Source of the DNA: Capillidium heterosporum
Taxonomy: Eukaryota; Entomophthoromycota; Entomophthoromycetes; Entomophthorales; Capillidiaceae
Length of the DNA: 64,000 nt
Direction of reading: 5' to 3'
Assembly (NCBI GenBank): GCA_016630905.1
Contig: WBMQ01000014.1
Coordinates: 930,001-994,000, forward strand
The notes under the pieces are model-generated. The model was not told where the DNA came from. It saw nothing but the letters and a program-made list of their open reading frames with translations, and did not search any database. Both the position numbers and the translations under genes were made by a program. Positions 22,478 to 34,325 of this stretch are shown here, piece after piece (the stretch's first letter is position 1; the number at the start of each line of letters is the position of its first letter).

Positions 22478-24913
22478 TTAGAACAGGTTCCTACGAACCC
22501 TAGTGACAGCACCCATGACGCTGAGATGGATGTAAGGACTAGCATTGTTCAAGATGATGGGTTCATAGTGCGTCTGGGCATCGAAATTGTCGGTAGTATC
22601 GTCAATTGTATCCATCCTACTTTCTTGTCGTTGGTGTTGGTTATGATGGTGGTTACCAACGGCTCGTTCGATCTCAGGCTTTATGATGGTGCGGTTCAAC
22701 TCTTCATCCAATTGCAGGGCCAGGCTGGGTTCTAGGTGTTCCAAATTGATGTCATTGTGGTTGGGTCCCTCGCCCATAATAGAAATAACATCGTCTTCGG
22801 CCACACACAAGCTGTGTCGGTGTACGTTACTGCGTTCCGAAATCGTAGCTTCATTATTGACCTTCTTGAGCTTGAGGTCGTCGTCAATTTCAATACCATT
22901 GTTAGGCTTAATTAGATAGTCCATAGGGAGGGGTAGTTGAGACAAAGTGATGGAGCGCAAAACCTTGATGTGGATACTGACGAAATGTAACTCGAACTGG
23001 GGGCGTTCCATACCAAAGTAGCTAGCTTGACTGGGATGGGCGCCGGCATATAAGTAAAGCTGATCTTTCAATTCTTTGAGACCTTGGATACCGGAGGCAT
23101 CAATGTAGTTGACAGCTCCTAGGTCTAGGATGACGGCTTTGAGATAGGGGATGGTGGAATCGTCAACCATAGTAGGTACTCCGTTGTTCTTGTTGCGCAG
23201 GGCACGAGCCTTACGTAGTCGCAAAGCCCGATCGTTGATATCACTGGACCATAGCCTATCTTTAGATAAAGTAGGTGGGGCGCCGGATTTGGAGAACTCT
23301 AGGACGTGGTTCATAAGACGTTCACGTAGGAAGGTGATGTTGGGGAAGATAATAGACTCTTGAATTCTAAAGATAATGACACCGGGCTCGGCATCCTCAC
23401 AGTTGTAACTGGGGTGGTACTTGTCAACGAAGATGTCGCGATCCTTAACTTCACCTAGGACGTAGAACTTGGGTCGAGCGATGTTGTAGATCAGATATAC
23501 GAAGGAAATGCCTACGGCTATACCAATGCCATACTGGACACCTAGAAAGAAGGTGACGATGGCAGCAACTGCAAATACCAAAAAATCAACAGCGTTAGTG
23601 GTCCACAGCTCCTTCATACTAGCGATACTTGGGATCAAAGAGATACCAGCTCGCATGATGATAGCACCCAAGGAGGCGTTGGGGATATAGTAAAAGGCGG
23701 GAGTCAAAAATTCCAAGGAGGCCAGCAGTACAATACCAATAAAGATACCGGCGAATGGAGTACGTACACCCGATCTAGATAACACAGCGCCTCTGGACAA
23801 GGAGCCGGAGACGGTAAAGCCTGAGAAGAAGGAGCCTACCAAGTTGGCTACTCCGACGGCAAAGAACTCTTGGGAAATGGAAACCTGGTAACCAACTTTA
23901 GCTGAGAAGTTTTTGACGACGGCGGCGTGCTCCAAAATAGCCACCAAGAAAAGACCAGGAGCGTAGGGCAGGATATGATTCCAAAGGTCGGAGCTGAGGA
24001 CAGGTGTCCCAATATACGAGAAACCACTAGGAACAGTCTTTACGATGGTCATGTTGATGTCGGGTTGGGCTTGGTGGATGCCGAACGAAATCAAAGTAAA
24101 GACAATAACGGCTATTGCGTTGGCACCGATGGCCAAATAGTTTAACGAAGGTACCTTTTTGTTAAACTTGTTGACGAAGATAGGTAGTAGCAGTAGGAAG
24201 ATGAAGGTTGTGATGCCAAATACCAAGTTGAGCCAAGTGATGTTAGGGATGTTGATACACAGATCGTAGATGATACCCCAAGTAGGCTTGGTTGTGTTGA
24301 TGTTGGGCACGCCCAACATAGTTCCCAATTGACTCAACATGATGGTGGAAGCAGCACCGGTAGTGAAACCTACGATGACAGGAGCTGGGATCAACTCTAA
24401 AAGTACACCGAGACGCAACATGCCTAGACCTAACGAGATGAATGAGAACATAGTGGCCATAGCGGCACCGATCTGGGCTGGAGTGTAGATGTTCGATTCC
24501 AAAGAGGTGATACTTTGGACGGCTCCACCGATAAAAAGACTTAGGACGGCGTTAGGGCCCACAGCGATCTCACGGGATCCACCGAAGACGGCGTAGATCA
24601 AATTGGCGACAAAGGTTGAGTATAAGCCGTACTGGACGGGGATCTGAGCCAGCTTGGAGTAAGCTACCGTCTGGGGTACCAACATGACTCCCAAGGTGAA
24701 TCCGGAGATCAAATCACCCAACAACCACACACGATTGTACTTGGGCAGCCAGCCTACACAGGGGATGAATGACTTGAAGAAAGTGGGCAAGTCCAACCAT
24801 AAATCATCTAGGATGCGATCCAACTTCTCAGAGGCGGTTTCCTGCTTGTGGTATTTTCTTGTCGTGTAGTCCAAGTTAGGATCGGTCGATATTTTGGTAT
24901 TAGTGTTGATCAT
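22478..24913 (-). CDS. SUL1: Sulfate permease, SulP family with STAS domain, copy 1
   Basis: Intact 811-residue SulP transporter for high-affinity sulfate uptake at the plasma membrane. Start ATG at 24913 (MINTNTKIST). It has the family N-terminal motif (FIPCVGWLPKYN), the SulP segment GDLISGFTLGVMLVPQ, GLYSTFVANLIYAVFGGSRE, about 10-12 hydrophobic helices to about residue 460, then a cytoplasmic STAS domain (about 500-660; LKAVILDLGAVNYIDASGIQ). A His/Gln-rich low-complexity stretch precedes the C-terminal ASPYIHLSVMGAVTRVRRNLF. Length fits yeast Sul1/Sul2 (about 860-890) with a shorter tail. The symbol is by family; SUL1 and SUL2 cannot be told apart here. It is paralogous to 29055-31512, with conversion tracts described in the findings. 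Confidence 0.95.
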   Translation of the reverse strand: MINTNTKISTDPNLDYTTRKYHKQETASEKLDRILDDLWLDLPTFFKSFIPCVGWLPKYNRVWLLGDLISGFTLGVMLVPQTVAYSKLAQIPVQYGLYSTFVANLIYAVFGGSREIAVGPNAVLSLFIGGAVQSITSLESNIYTPAQIGAAMATMFSFISLGLGMLRLGVLLELIPAPVIVGFTTGAASTIMLSQLGTMLGVPNINTTKPTWGIIYDLCINIPNITWLNLVFGITTFIFLLLLPIFVNKFNKKVPSLNYLAIGANAIAVIVFTLISFGIHQAQPDINMTIVKTVPSGFSYIGTPVLSSDLWNHILPYAPGLFLVAILEHAAVVKNFSAKVGYQVSISQEFFAVGVANLVGSFFSGFTVSGSLSRGAVLSRSGVRTPFAGIFIGIVLLASLEFLTPAFYYIPNASLGAIIMRAGISLIPSIASMKELWTTNAVDFLVFAVAAIVTFFLGVQYGIGIAVGISFVYLIYNIARPKFYVLGEVKDRDIFVDKYHPSYNCEDAEPGVIIFRIQESIIFPNITFLRERLMNHVLEFSKSGAPPTLSKDRLWSSDINDRALRLRKARALRNKNNGVPTMVDDSTIPYLKAVILDLGAVNYIDASGIQGLKELKDQLYLYAGAHPSQASYFGMERPQFELHFVSIHIKVLRSITLSQLPLPMDYLIKPNNGIEIDDDLKLKKVNNEATISERSNVHRHSLCVAEDDVISIMGEGPNHNDINLEHLEPSLALQLDEELNRTIIKPEIERAVGNHHHNQHQRQESRMDTIDDTTDNFDAQTHYEPIILNNASPYIHLSVMGAVTRVRRNLF

Positions 24914-25200
24914 CCTTATTAATTATTATTTCTGACTGTGTTGGTATTGATGTTGGTTGGTAAGTCAAATTCGAAGCTGAAGCTAAAACTATAGTCGAGT
25001 TATTCTACCTATACTTGAAAAGCCTTCAAAGTCGGCAATGCGAAACTGAAACTTTGGTGAGTAGTGTTGCAAGTATGTGTCGAATAGATGAAGCTTGCAA
25101 AGGCTGGTGCTAAAGTTGCTGAAGCTTATTGGAAAGCAAAGAAAGAGCTGCTAAAAGAGAAACTAAATTCGATACTGAGAGTAAAGGTTCAACCTGCCTC

Positions 25201-25208
25201 TATTTAAA
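25201..25208 (-). promoter_or_regulatory. Conserved TATA-like element of SUL copy 1
   Basis: TTTAAATA (minus strand) inside a GCCTCTATTTA block about 290 bp upstream of the ATG. The same block is found about 250 bp upstream of the start of SUL copy 2, in otherwise diverged sequence. Confidence 0.45.
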
Positions 25209-26439
25209 GGATGTTCAAGCTTGATGTTTTAGCTTACTTTATCGAGTTGAGGGTATCTATCCTTTCCATAATTTAGGTGCCTATGCCAGCCTGCCTCCCA
25301 AAAAGTAAATTTAGCAATTTAGTAGGCTTTTCGTTCCGATCCATCAGGTGTAAATTTCCAACAAGGCTCGCTGGCAATTGTCTAGACATTTGGAACGATT
25401 TATGGCTAAAGAATTTCAACGTTCCCCTTGAATATTCTTGAATCCCAAATTGATTAAACCAATAGTACTAACCAAAATCAAGCTTGTCTGGCTATAGTGT
25501 TGAAGATTAGTAAAGGTTACCTAATTAAATCATCTTATTAAATAACCAATCCAACAGAGCCATAATTAAGACCGGAGTAGTGCCCAAAGCGACAAATTAA
25601 TAGGTGAATAGTTTGAAACAGTTAATGGCAATTTTGTAATAAAGGATCCGGTGCATACCAAACCTGATGTTTTACTAAGGAAAGGTGATACTGATTGTAT
25701 TCGATTGGTGAAAACAGGTTGAGTCCTAGCGGCACCCTTTACACGGATACTTTTGTAATTGTCACGCAACCGTATCCCTCGTTAACCTGTAAATGGTCAG
25801 CTATATCACCTTGATATTCGGGGTTTGTACTAGCTAGTTCATTTCATTTCAGCTATGGTGTAAAAGCCTTGCCATAAAATGAAACGGAGCTCTATATTGA
25901 AAGATTGGTGAATGTCCGTTCTGAATTGGTGGATTTGATTACCTACAGCTTTAACAGTAAGATCCATATCTAGCTTCGTAAAATATAACTGTTAATTGTG
26001 AACTTGGAATATACAAATGTATCCGTTCCGAAATTTAGGGCGATTTTTACAAGAATAACTTGTCAAATAACTTGTTGATTTCATGAACGATTCCATTAAT
26101 TTGGAATTGAGCGCTGGGTCATTCTAATACTTGCCATAATAAATTAGACTCATAGTCGTCTAAAAAAATCGGGTGAGATTCCATAAATTTGATGTAGAAA
26201 TCTCATACAGCTTTTATAAATGAATTGATAAGCAATATATTCAATTCCAATTTAGACTGTGGGTGCAGATACTTGAACCAAGAAACTTGTCTAAATTTTG
26301 GCCTCAATCAATTTACACCTTGATTACACCTTCAACTTTACATAAGCTTGGAACTTTTTAAAGTTTATTACAAACCAATGTGGACTGGTGACTGAAGGGA
26401 CTGGTTATCCACACTATTTATAGACTCATTACTCTTCAA

Positions 26440-28720
26440 CCTGGCAGAATATGGCAAGTGGATGGGAACATGACTGCCCTTCGTTTATCCATCCCCCCAC
26501 ATCCAAATCTTACTGGTTTGGGTAAAGTTTCAATTAGGAGTTGTAATTTTTTACAATACACTTTTTGTAAGCGGGATTAGCTTGGTTTTATAAGTAAGGT
26601 ACTAGCTATGTTGGACTAAAGTTGTGGAAGTATGACCGTAATTCATGACTATCATTCGTCTATTCATTCCTCATAATTTAAATCTTACTTTTCAACAAAG
26701 ATGTAATTCGGAGCTGCAACCTTTTATAACAACCTCATTTTACGTATAGAGCTAGCTAGATTTTGTAAATGCTGTATGCTTTTATTGGTCCAACGAAGTT
26801 AATATAGGCTGTAAAGGATTGTTGTGGAGGTCTATCCCTTTCGCCATCATCTAGAACTTACTAGTTATGTGAAAGAAGCAACTATGAGTTGTACTTTTTA
26901 TGACAAATATTACTATCTACTTTCTTTTGGATAAATTGAAAAGATTTTTGCTTTTAAAACTTTATAATCAGGAGAGTAAAGGGAAGTATCTAAAAGCACT
27001 ACTGGGTATAAAGTTTTTTCTACATCTAGTAGTGCTTTTGGATTTTCATTTTTGCTGTATTTTTCAATTATGATAGTTTGCAACCATCAATATCTCTCAA
27101 CATCAATTGTGTAATGTCTGGATTTCATTATAAAGATGCAATTTTTAGATAAATGAAAGATGTAATTTCAATCGAAATTATAAATTAACTCCTAGCACTC
27201 AAACAGCAAGTTTCACACACTAGTTTGCATTCAAAATTTGAATAGCAATTTGAAAATATCATTCATAATCCTATAAACTATACCAGAAAAGCTCCATAAA
27301 ATACTGGCAAGTGTATACTATTTTAATTTAACTATAATGTAGCATACGCATACTCAACTGACAATATAATACATGGAATATTCCTCATATATAGCTAATC
27401 TTATTCATTAAATTCTGTTTAATTTTAAAATGCTGTTTTTATTATATGCCCAAGTAGTAAGAATTCAAGATTATAAAAACTTCAACTTACCTAAAAGGTC
27501 ATTATATAATTAGCTTCGCTTTACAATTCCTATCACGTATAGTATTTTAAATTATCTAGAGCATACATACGTATTGCTACTAACTAACCTATTTGAATAT
27601 AGTAAGCTAGGCTCATAACATGCAGGTATATATATATTTTCACTTTAAAATAAGTTACAAACTAAGCAGAATCTGTAACTAAACCAGATGGCTATACAGT
27701 TTATTAATAGGTATATTTACTAAGAATATTGGGAAAAGTTATATGAGCTATGACTATCTTTGTTCATCTCTCCTTCCACCTTTCAAACCTTGCTAAATCT
27801 GGTAAGCTGTTGGTTAGTAAGCGGACTTATTGCTAACCAAAGTAGCATATGTGACTATCAGCTTTAAAAGCTAGTGCCTTATATATTTTAAGATACAAAA
27901 CCCCCATACCTGTTAAAGATACATCTTGATGTATTTGAGTACAATATATTAAAATCCTAATCTTCAAGTATACGTATATTCTCACTTTAGCTAAATTACG
28001 AACCAAATACAACTTGGTATCTAATATATAAGATATATATTGTACCGATCCTAGTAATATCAGGTAAGATCATGGAGGGACGGCTACTCTGGATTGATCC
28101 CTTCCCCCACATTTTAAACATTGCTACTTTAGTAAAGTTTCAATTAAGGGATGTGCCTTTTTACAATCCGATTCTTTATCTACACCCGATCAGTAGCAGT
28201 TTTACCTTTCATTTATATTGCTTGGCCTAACACTATCAAAGCAGCCTGTGGGAGGATGGCTGTCAATTGTCTAATCCTTCCCCCTCGATCTGATATATCT
28301 ACTTTGATGAAGTTATGATCAGGAGCTGTATTCTTTATGACAAATATACTGTTCCTATATTCGGTTGGTGGTACCTCTATAGACTTACTATCTAAACAAT
28401 CCAGATCATCTAAACCTTGCCTATCTACTGGCGTTAACTTCAGCATATTTGAATAAAATAGGTGGAGCTTCCAGTTCGTAGGGATATATATACTTTTAAT
28501 ATAAATTGAATTTGAAATTGCTAAAAATAATACTTGTAATTAAACCAACTGGTTACTTAATATATTGGTGGATCTGTTCTACCTTTATTAGCAACACTAG
28601 GAAAGGATATAGAAGGGTAGTTTTCACTTTTATCTCTTCTTTGCCGCTCAAATCCTGCTAGATTTGATAAACAAACTTTCTAGTAAATTATTTTTTTGTA
28701 AATTATAGCAGCTTAACAAG
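26440..28720 (+). repeat. Cluster of degenerate dispersed repeat units
   Basis: At least seven diverged units, near 26445-26590, 26622-26780, 26815-26960, 27735-27840, 28050-28200, 28230-28350 and 28610-28720. Each has a GACTRYC-like start, a pyrimidine core (CTATCCCTTCCCCCAC), a TAAATCTTACTRGTTTGGTAA segment and an end resembling AGTTGTACTTTTTACAA. Identity between units is only moderate, judged by eye. No coding capacity. Confidence 0.5.
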
Positions 28721-29054
28721 CTCTATTACTCCAAACACGATATTATGAGCATGGGTAAACATCTTTGGTATATACTGTTATAGCTAATTTGGATAACTGA
28801 TCTTCCATCTCTATTCCTTTTTAAAGTATCCCATCCCCGTTGACAGAATAAAACTATATATCTGCCTTAAAAGTCTCAAATCTATATACTACAAGGAAAT
28901 TTATATGGGCATCATCACAATCAAAAAGTAAGAAAAAGAAACATTACTTTATTACGAAAGTTTTAAAAAATGCAAAACAGTTGTCCTTTATCATATCTCA
29001 ATTTCAACTTAAACAAAGTAGATCTGAGAACCTTTCAAATCCTATCTATAAGGA

Positions 29055-31512
29055 TTAAAATAGATTCCTACGAACCCTGGTGACGGCACCTATAACACTA
29101 AGATGGATGTATGGGCTAGCATTGTTCAACAAAATAGGCTCGCAGTGAGTCTGGGTATCAAAACTGTCAGAAATATCGCCAGCTGTATCAGACCCATTGT
29201 CTTGCTGTTGCTGCTGCTGGATGTTTTGACTCTGGCAATAACAATTGCTAGTAGTTCTATTGATTTCTAGTTGAATAGTGGCTATGATTAATTCGCCATC
29301 CATTTGGTGAGCTGGGTTAGATCCAAATTGCTCCAAGTTTTGGTTATCACAGCCGGGTCTATGACCTACGATGGAGGTGATATTGTCTTCAGTGACACAC
29401 AAGCTACGTTTGTAAGTATTGCATTGTTCCACAAATGCATCTGCAGTTTGGCTGGTATTCTTCCCAAGTTTAAATTCGTCATCGATATAGATCTCATAAT
29501 CTGGCTTAGCTATGTAATCCATGGAAAGGGACAGCTGCGACAAGGTAATCGATTGCAAAACCTTGATGTGGATACTGACGAAATGTAACTCGAACTGGGG
29601 GCGTTCCATACCAAAGTAGCTAGCTTGACTGGGATGGGCGCCGGCATATAAGTAAAGCTGATCTTTCAATTCTTTGAGACCTTGGATACCGGAGGCATCA
29701 ATGTAGTTGACAGCTCCTAGGTCTAGGATGACGGCTTTGAGATAGGGGATGGTGGAATCGTCAACCATAGTAGGTACTCCGTTGTTCTTGTTGCGCAGGG
29801 CACGAGCCTTACGTAGTCGCAAAGCCCGATCGTTGATATCACTGGACCATAGCCTATCTTTAGATAAAGTAGGTGGGGCGCCGGATTTGGAGAACTCTAG
29901 GACGTGGTTCATAAGACGTTCACGTAGGAAGGTGATGTTGGGGAAGATAATAGACTCTTGAATTCTAAAGATAATGACACCGGGCTCGGCATCCTCACAG
30001 TTGTAACTGGGGTGGTACTTGTCAACGAAGATGTCGCGATCCTTAACTTCACCTAGGACGTAGAACTTGGGTCGAGCGATGTTGTAGATCAGATATACGA
30101 AGGAAATGCCTACGGCTATACCAATGCCATACTGGACACCTAGAAAGAAGGTGACGATGGCAGCAACTGCAAATATCAAAAAATCGACAGCGTTAGTGGT
30201 CCACAGCTCCTTCATAATAGCGATGGTTGGTATCAAATTGATGCAAGATTTCATTATTATGGCTCCTAAAGAAGCGCTAGGAATGTAATAAAAGGCTGGG
30301 GTCAAAAATTGTAAAGAAGCCAATATTATGATACCAATAAAGGTACTGGCGAATGGGGTACGTACACCAGAACTAGACATGACAGCACTTCTAGAAAATG
30401 AACCAGAAACTGCATATCCTGAGAAGAAGGAGCCTGCCAGGTTAGCTACTCCAACGGCAAAGAATTCCTGGGAGATGGGAGCCTGATAACCAACCTTGGT
30501 ACTAAAGTCCTTGACGACAGCAACATGCTCTAAGATGGCAACCAAAAAAAGGCCGGGAGCATAAGATAAAATCTGATTCCACAAGTCGGAACTGAGGACT
30601 GGGGTTCCAATGTACGAGAAGCCACTGGGAACCTCTTTTATGATGATTAGGTTGATGCTGGGTTGAATTTTGTAGATGCTGAACGAGATCAAGGTGACCA
30701 GGATTATGGTTATGGCGTTGGCACCGATAGACAGGTAGTTTAGCAAAGGTGCCTTCTTGTTAAACCTGTTGACGAAAATGGGTAGTAGTAGCAGGAAAGC
30801 AAAGGTTGAAATACCAAAAGCCATGTTAAGCCAATTAATATTAGGTACATTGACACAAAAATCGTAGATGATGTCCCAAGTATGTTTGGTCGTGTTGACG
30901 TTGGGTACACCCAGCATAATTCCCAGCTGACACAGCATGATAGTGGAAGCAGCCCCAGTAGTGAAGCCCATAATAACAGGAGCTGGGATTAGTTCCAAAA
31001 GTACACCGAGACGCAACATGCCTAAACTTAGTGAAATGAAAGCGAACATGGTAGCCATAGTTGCTCCAATCTGAGCTGGTGTGTAAACGTTGTTCTCTAT
31101 GGCAGTAATACTTTGAACAGCACTCCCAATCAACAGATTTTGGATAGCGTTAGGGCCTATAGCAATCTCACGTGAACCGCCTAGGACTGCGTAGATCAAA
31201 TTGGCGACAAAGGTTGAGTATAAGCCGTACTGGACGGGGATCTGAGCCAGCTTGGAGTAAGCTATCGTCTGGGGCACCAACATGACTCCCAAGGTGAATC
31301 CGGAGATCAAATCACCCAACAACCACACACGATTGTACTTGGGCAGCCAGCCTACACAGGGGATGAATGACTTGAAGAAAGTGGGCAAGTCCAACCATAA
31401 ATCATCTAGGATGCGATCCAACTTCTCAGAGGCGGTTTCCTGCTTGTGGTATTTTCTTGTCGTGTAGTCCAAGTTAGGATCGGTCGATATTTTAGTATTA
31501 GGTGTTGATCAT
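29055..31512 (-). CDS. SUL1: Sulfate permease, copy 2; start region frameshifted by one base
   Basis: SulP/STAS transporter, about 818 residues if read from the ATG at 31512 (MINT) with one extra base at 31501-31502 ignored. As written, that ATG runs into TAA after four codons, and the long frame opens at TTG 31472 without an ATG until about residue 60 (GVMLV). Everything downstream is intact: transport domain, STAS domain, Gln-rich linker and terminal RVRRNLF. It is colinear with SUL copy 1 (offset 6598 in both shared tracts). Residues about 446-652 are encoded by a stretch identical to copy 1 base for base. The membrane domain between the two shared tracts is more diverged, suggesting different transport properties. 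Either a sequence error, a non-ATG start, or recent loss of the start. Confidence 0.85.
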
Positions 31513-31758
31513 CCTTATTTATTATATATATTTCTTGGTATTTGCAGCTATCTTAATTGATAAGTTAAATTAAATACTAAAACCGGGCAGTTAAAAGGCT
31601 TTCAAGGTTGGTGATGCAAAGTTGATACTTAAGATGGGTAAAGTTTGCAAATATCTATAGGATGAGCGAGCCTTGTAAAGACTGATTCTAATGTAAATGA
31701 AGACGGTTGGAAAGGGAGACTGAAGTTGATATCAAGTGCCAATATTCAGTTCGCCTCT

Positions 31759-31766
31759 ATTTATAT
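31759..31766 (-). promoter_or_regulatory. Conserved TATA-like element of SUL copy 2
   Basis: TATAAATA (minus strand) within a CGCCTCTATTTA block that matches the one upstream of SUL copy 1, at a similar distance from the gene. Confidence 0.45.
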
Positions 31767-31944
31767 CAGTAGTTACCAATCCTGTAGGTAGAATAAACAT
31801 TTTTATACAATTGTTTTTACTGCTTTGGTGAATTCGTGATTCGGACTAGTGCCATTTACAACAAACGTATTTTTTGTTAATGCGATTAATTTGACTAAAT
31901 AGGGACTCTACCCTTTGATTACCTTTCGTAATATGAATAGGTTT

Positions 31945-32985
31945 TAGAAGGGTGACTGTCCTTCATGACGACCAACTATCCATTCATCCCTTCCCGGTTT
32001 AAATCTTGCCAAATTTGGAAAATGAGAAATTAAGAGTTGCATCCCTATAATAGTACATTTGCCGTGTATATAAGTAATTTCACTTTATAATTCATTTTCG
32101 TACAATACTTTAGGCTATCTAAAGAATATATGCTTATTAATTTTGATACTGCATATTTGAATAAGATATACAGGCTCATAACATGCAGGTACACTTATTC
32201 TTTCAAAATATTGAGAAAAGGATCGTCGAGTCTAGGCTTTCTACTCCATATATAATTTAATCGAGATTACTAACAAACCAGGCCTGTGACTAAACCAGCT
32301 GGTTATATAATATATTAATAGGTGTATTGCACCGTAACTATCGACATCAGGCAAGGCTATATGAAAAGCTATTGTCCTTCACCTGTCTCTTCCTCCACCA
32401 TTTAGATATTACTAGATTGGATAAGCTATCGGTTAGTAAGCGGACTTTTTAGCAAGTTGAAATTTTTTGTATATAATTAAAAAATTTACAAATTCAATCA
32501 CATTTTATATTTTAGGCCACTTGAGGCTTGTATGCCTGTTGATGTTACCTTTTGGTGTATTTGAATAGAGCAAACCGAATCTCTACCCTACAGGCACATA
32601 TATACATTCATTTTAGTTAAATTATAAATCAAATAAACATGCTATACAGTTTATCGACAGATGTACTGTATCAATACTAGTAAAAGCAGGTAAGGATATG
32701 GAAAGGCAACTACCTTGTGTCAATCTCTTTCTCCACAGCTCAATTTTACTAATTTGATAAATTTGCAATTAAGGCTTGTACTTTTTTACAATAAATGCTG
32801 ATTTGTACATCTGATAAATATTAGTTTATTTCCTTATACACTGCTGTTGATCTAATAGCTTTAGATAAAGGCTATGAAAAAATGTCTATTAATTATCTAT
32901 CCTTCTTTACCATCAAAATATTGATAGATTTAATAAGGCTACAGTTAGGTACTATACCTTTTTGCAGCAAGTACATTGCTTTTTA
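31945..32985 (+). repeat. Second cluster of the dispersed repeat
   Basis: Units near 31945-32100, 32350-32460, 32690-32820 and 32870-32985 share the pyrimidine core and the TTGCAATTAAGG...TACTTTTTTACAA end with the cluster at 26440-28720. The segment 32158-32460 is colinear with 27595-27840, including the shared stretch GGCTCATAACATGCAGGTA. Confidence 0.5.
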
Positions 32986-33754
32986 AATGGACTTAACTTA
33001 TCTTTATAAACCTTATATATTTCTCTAATCTAACAATATTACTTATAGTTTAATAAAGGGCATTAGTTCTATATTTATTTATTTTCTTATAGTCTAAGCT
33101 TTACTTTTTTAATAAAAAAGCAATTAGTTATAGCTTTTTATATATAATTAGCAACTTTACAAGCCTTATTACTTATAATCTTTAGAATTATTTAAATCTT
33201 TTACAATTATATTAAATATAAGTAGTGCTAATAAAGTAGATATATCTTTTAACTTATAGGTATATACAGCTTTAAAGTAGTTTATTAATTTTAACTAGCT
33301 TAATAATTAAATAGTTTATAAGTTACTTAGTATAGCATAATTAAGCTTTATGTAAATTAGTAAAATAAACTATTTATAAAATAGATAGCTACTAATAGCT
33401 AATAAGAATATAGTTTACTTATAAACTATACTATAAATAAGATTTAATATCCCTTACTTAAACTATTACTAAATTTAAATAAATATTATATATCTAAATT
33501 ATATTTTATTAGTTTATTTCTACTTTATAAAGTATAATAATCTATATAGCCTTTTATACTTTTACTTATACTATAGTTTTGAAAATTCTTTTTCTTTTTT
33601 TTTAGCTTAAAGGCAGCTTTACTATTGGAAAAAATCTATTATAAATGCTTATTAGCAGGAGTTAACTAGGTAGTAATAGTAGCTAATACTTTATAAAAGC
33701 TGAAAAAGCTAATATAAAGGTTATAAAATAAGGAAACTTATACTTAAAGTTTGA

Positions 33755-34325
33755 TTTAAAGATAGTAAGCAGACAGAAATACTCTAATTATAACTATAAG
33801 GTTAAGAAATATAATTAAGTTCATTAGTTAGAAATTGTTTTCACAGACTTAGTTTAATTTTCTGTTTTAGTTCAGGTTTGTACAATTCTTAGTCTTATAG
33901 AAATGCAAATTTATAGTTTGAAATTATACTATGTAGAAAGCCTATACTATACTGATAACAAAAGGAAATATTAAATTTTCAATATGTTTATTTAATAATT
34001 ACTTGACCTACTACTAAGTTCACTGTGGACCTTATATATGCGCCTTGTCTTTAGTAGTAAATATTCTAGATACTGGTGATTAGTGTTTATCTAAGCTCCA
34101 GTATCAAAATTCATTAGGTTTTTCTAAAAGATTATTATTAGCTTTAAGGAGTGCAAGGATTTAGGAGCAGTCAGTACGAAGTTGATCACTTAATTCCTGC
34201 TAAAACAAAGGGGAAATCTCTAATCTTGATAAGAGAATATTGACTAGTCACCTAAGTCTAGTTATAATTTGAGTTCTAGTTATTAAGTGAAATTGTAGCT
34301 GATTTAGAAAATTTCCCTTACAAGG
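33755..34325 (+). repeat. Retroelement-like repeat, copy A
   Basis: Direct repeat of 35310-35897. Shared stretches include CTACTAAGTTCACTGTGG followed by a TTATATA box, CTTGTCTTTAGTAGT and TAGTTATTAA. Roughly two thirds of bases match by eye. The TATA-containing, non-coding character suggests an LTR or leader, but no target-site duplication or reverse transcriptase is visible. Confidence 0.5.

Larger units (their letters stand above)
24914..29054. other. Repeat-rich spacer between the SUL copies
   Basis: About 4.1 kb with no supported gene; the 77-codon frame at 28213-28446 lies inside a repeat unit. From about 26440 onward it consists largely of degenerate units of a dispersed repeat (listed separately). 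Part of it (about 27590-28350) is colinear with 32150-32900 upstream of SUL copy 2, so the duplication included flanking DNA. Confidence 0.5.

Noticed and set aside
28213-28446. 77-codon ORF between SUL genes
   Set aside because: Lies within a dispersed repeat unit and does not persist in the other units.
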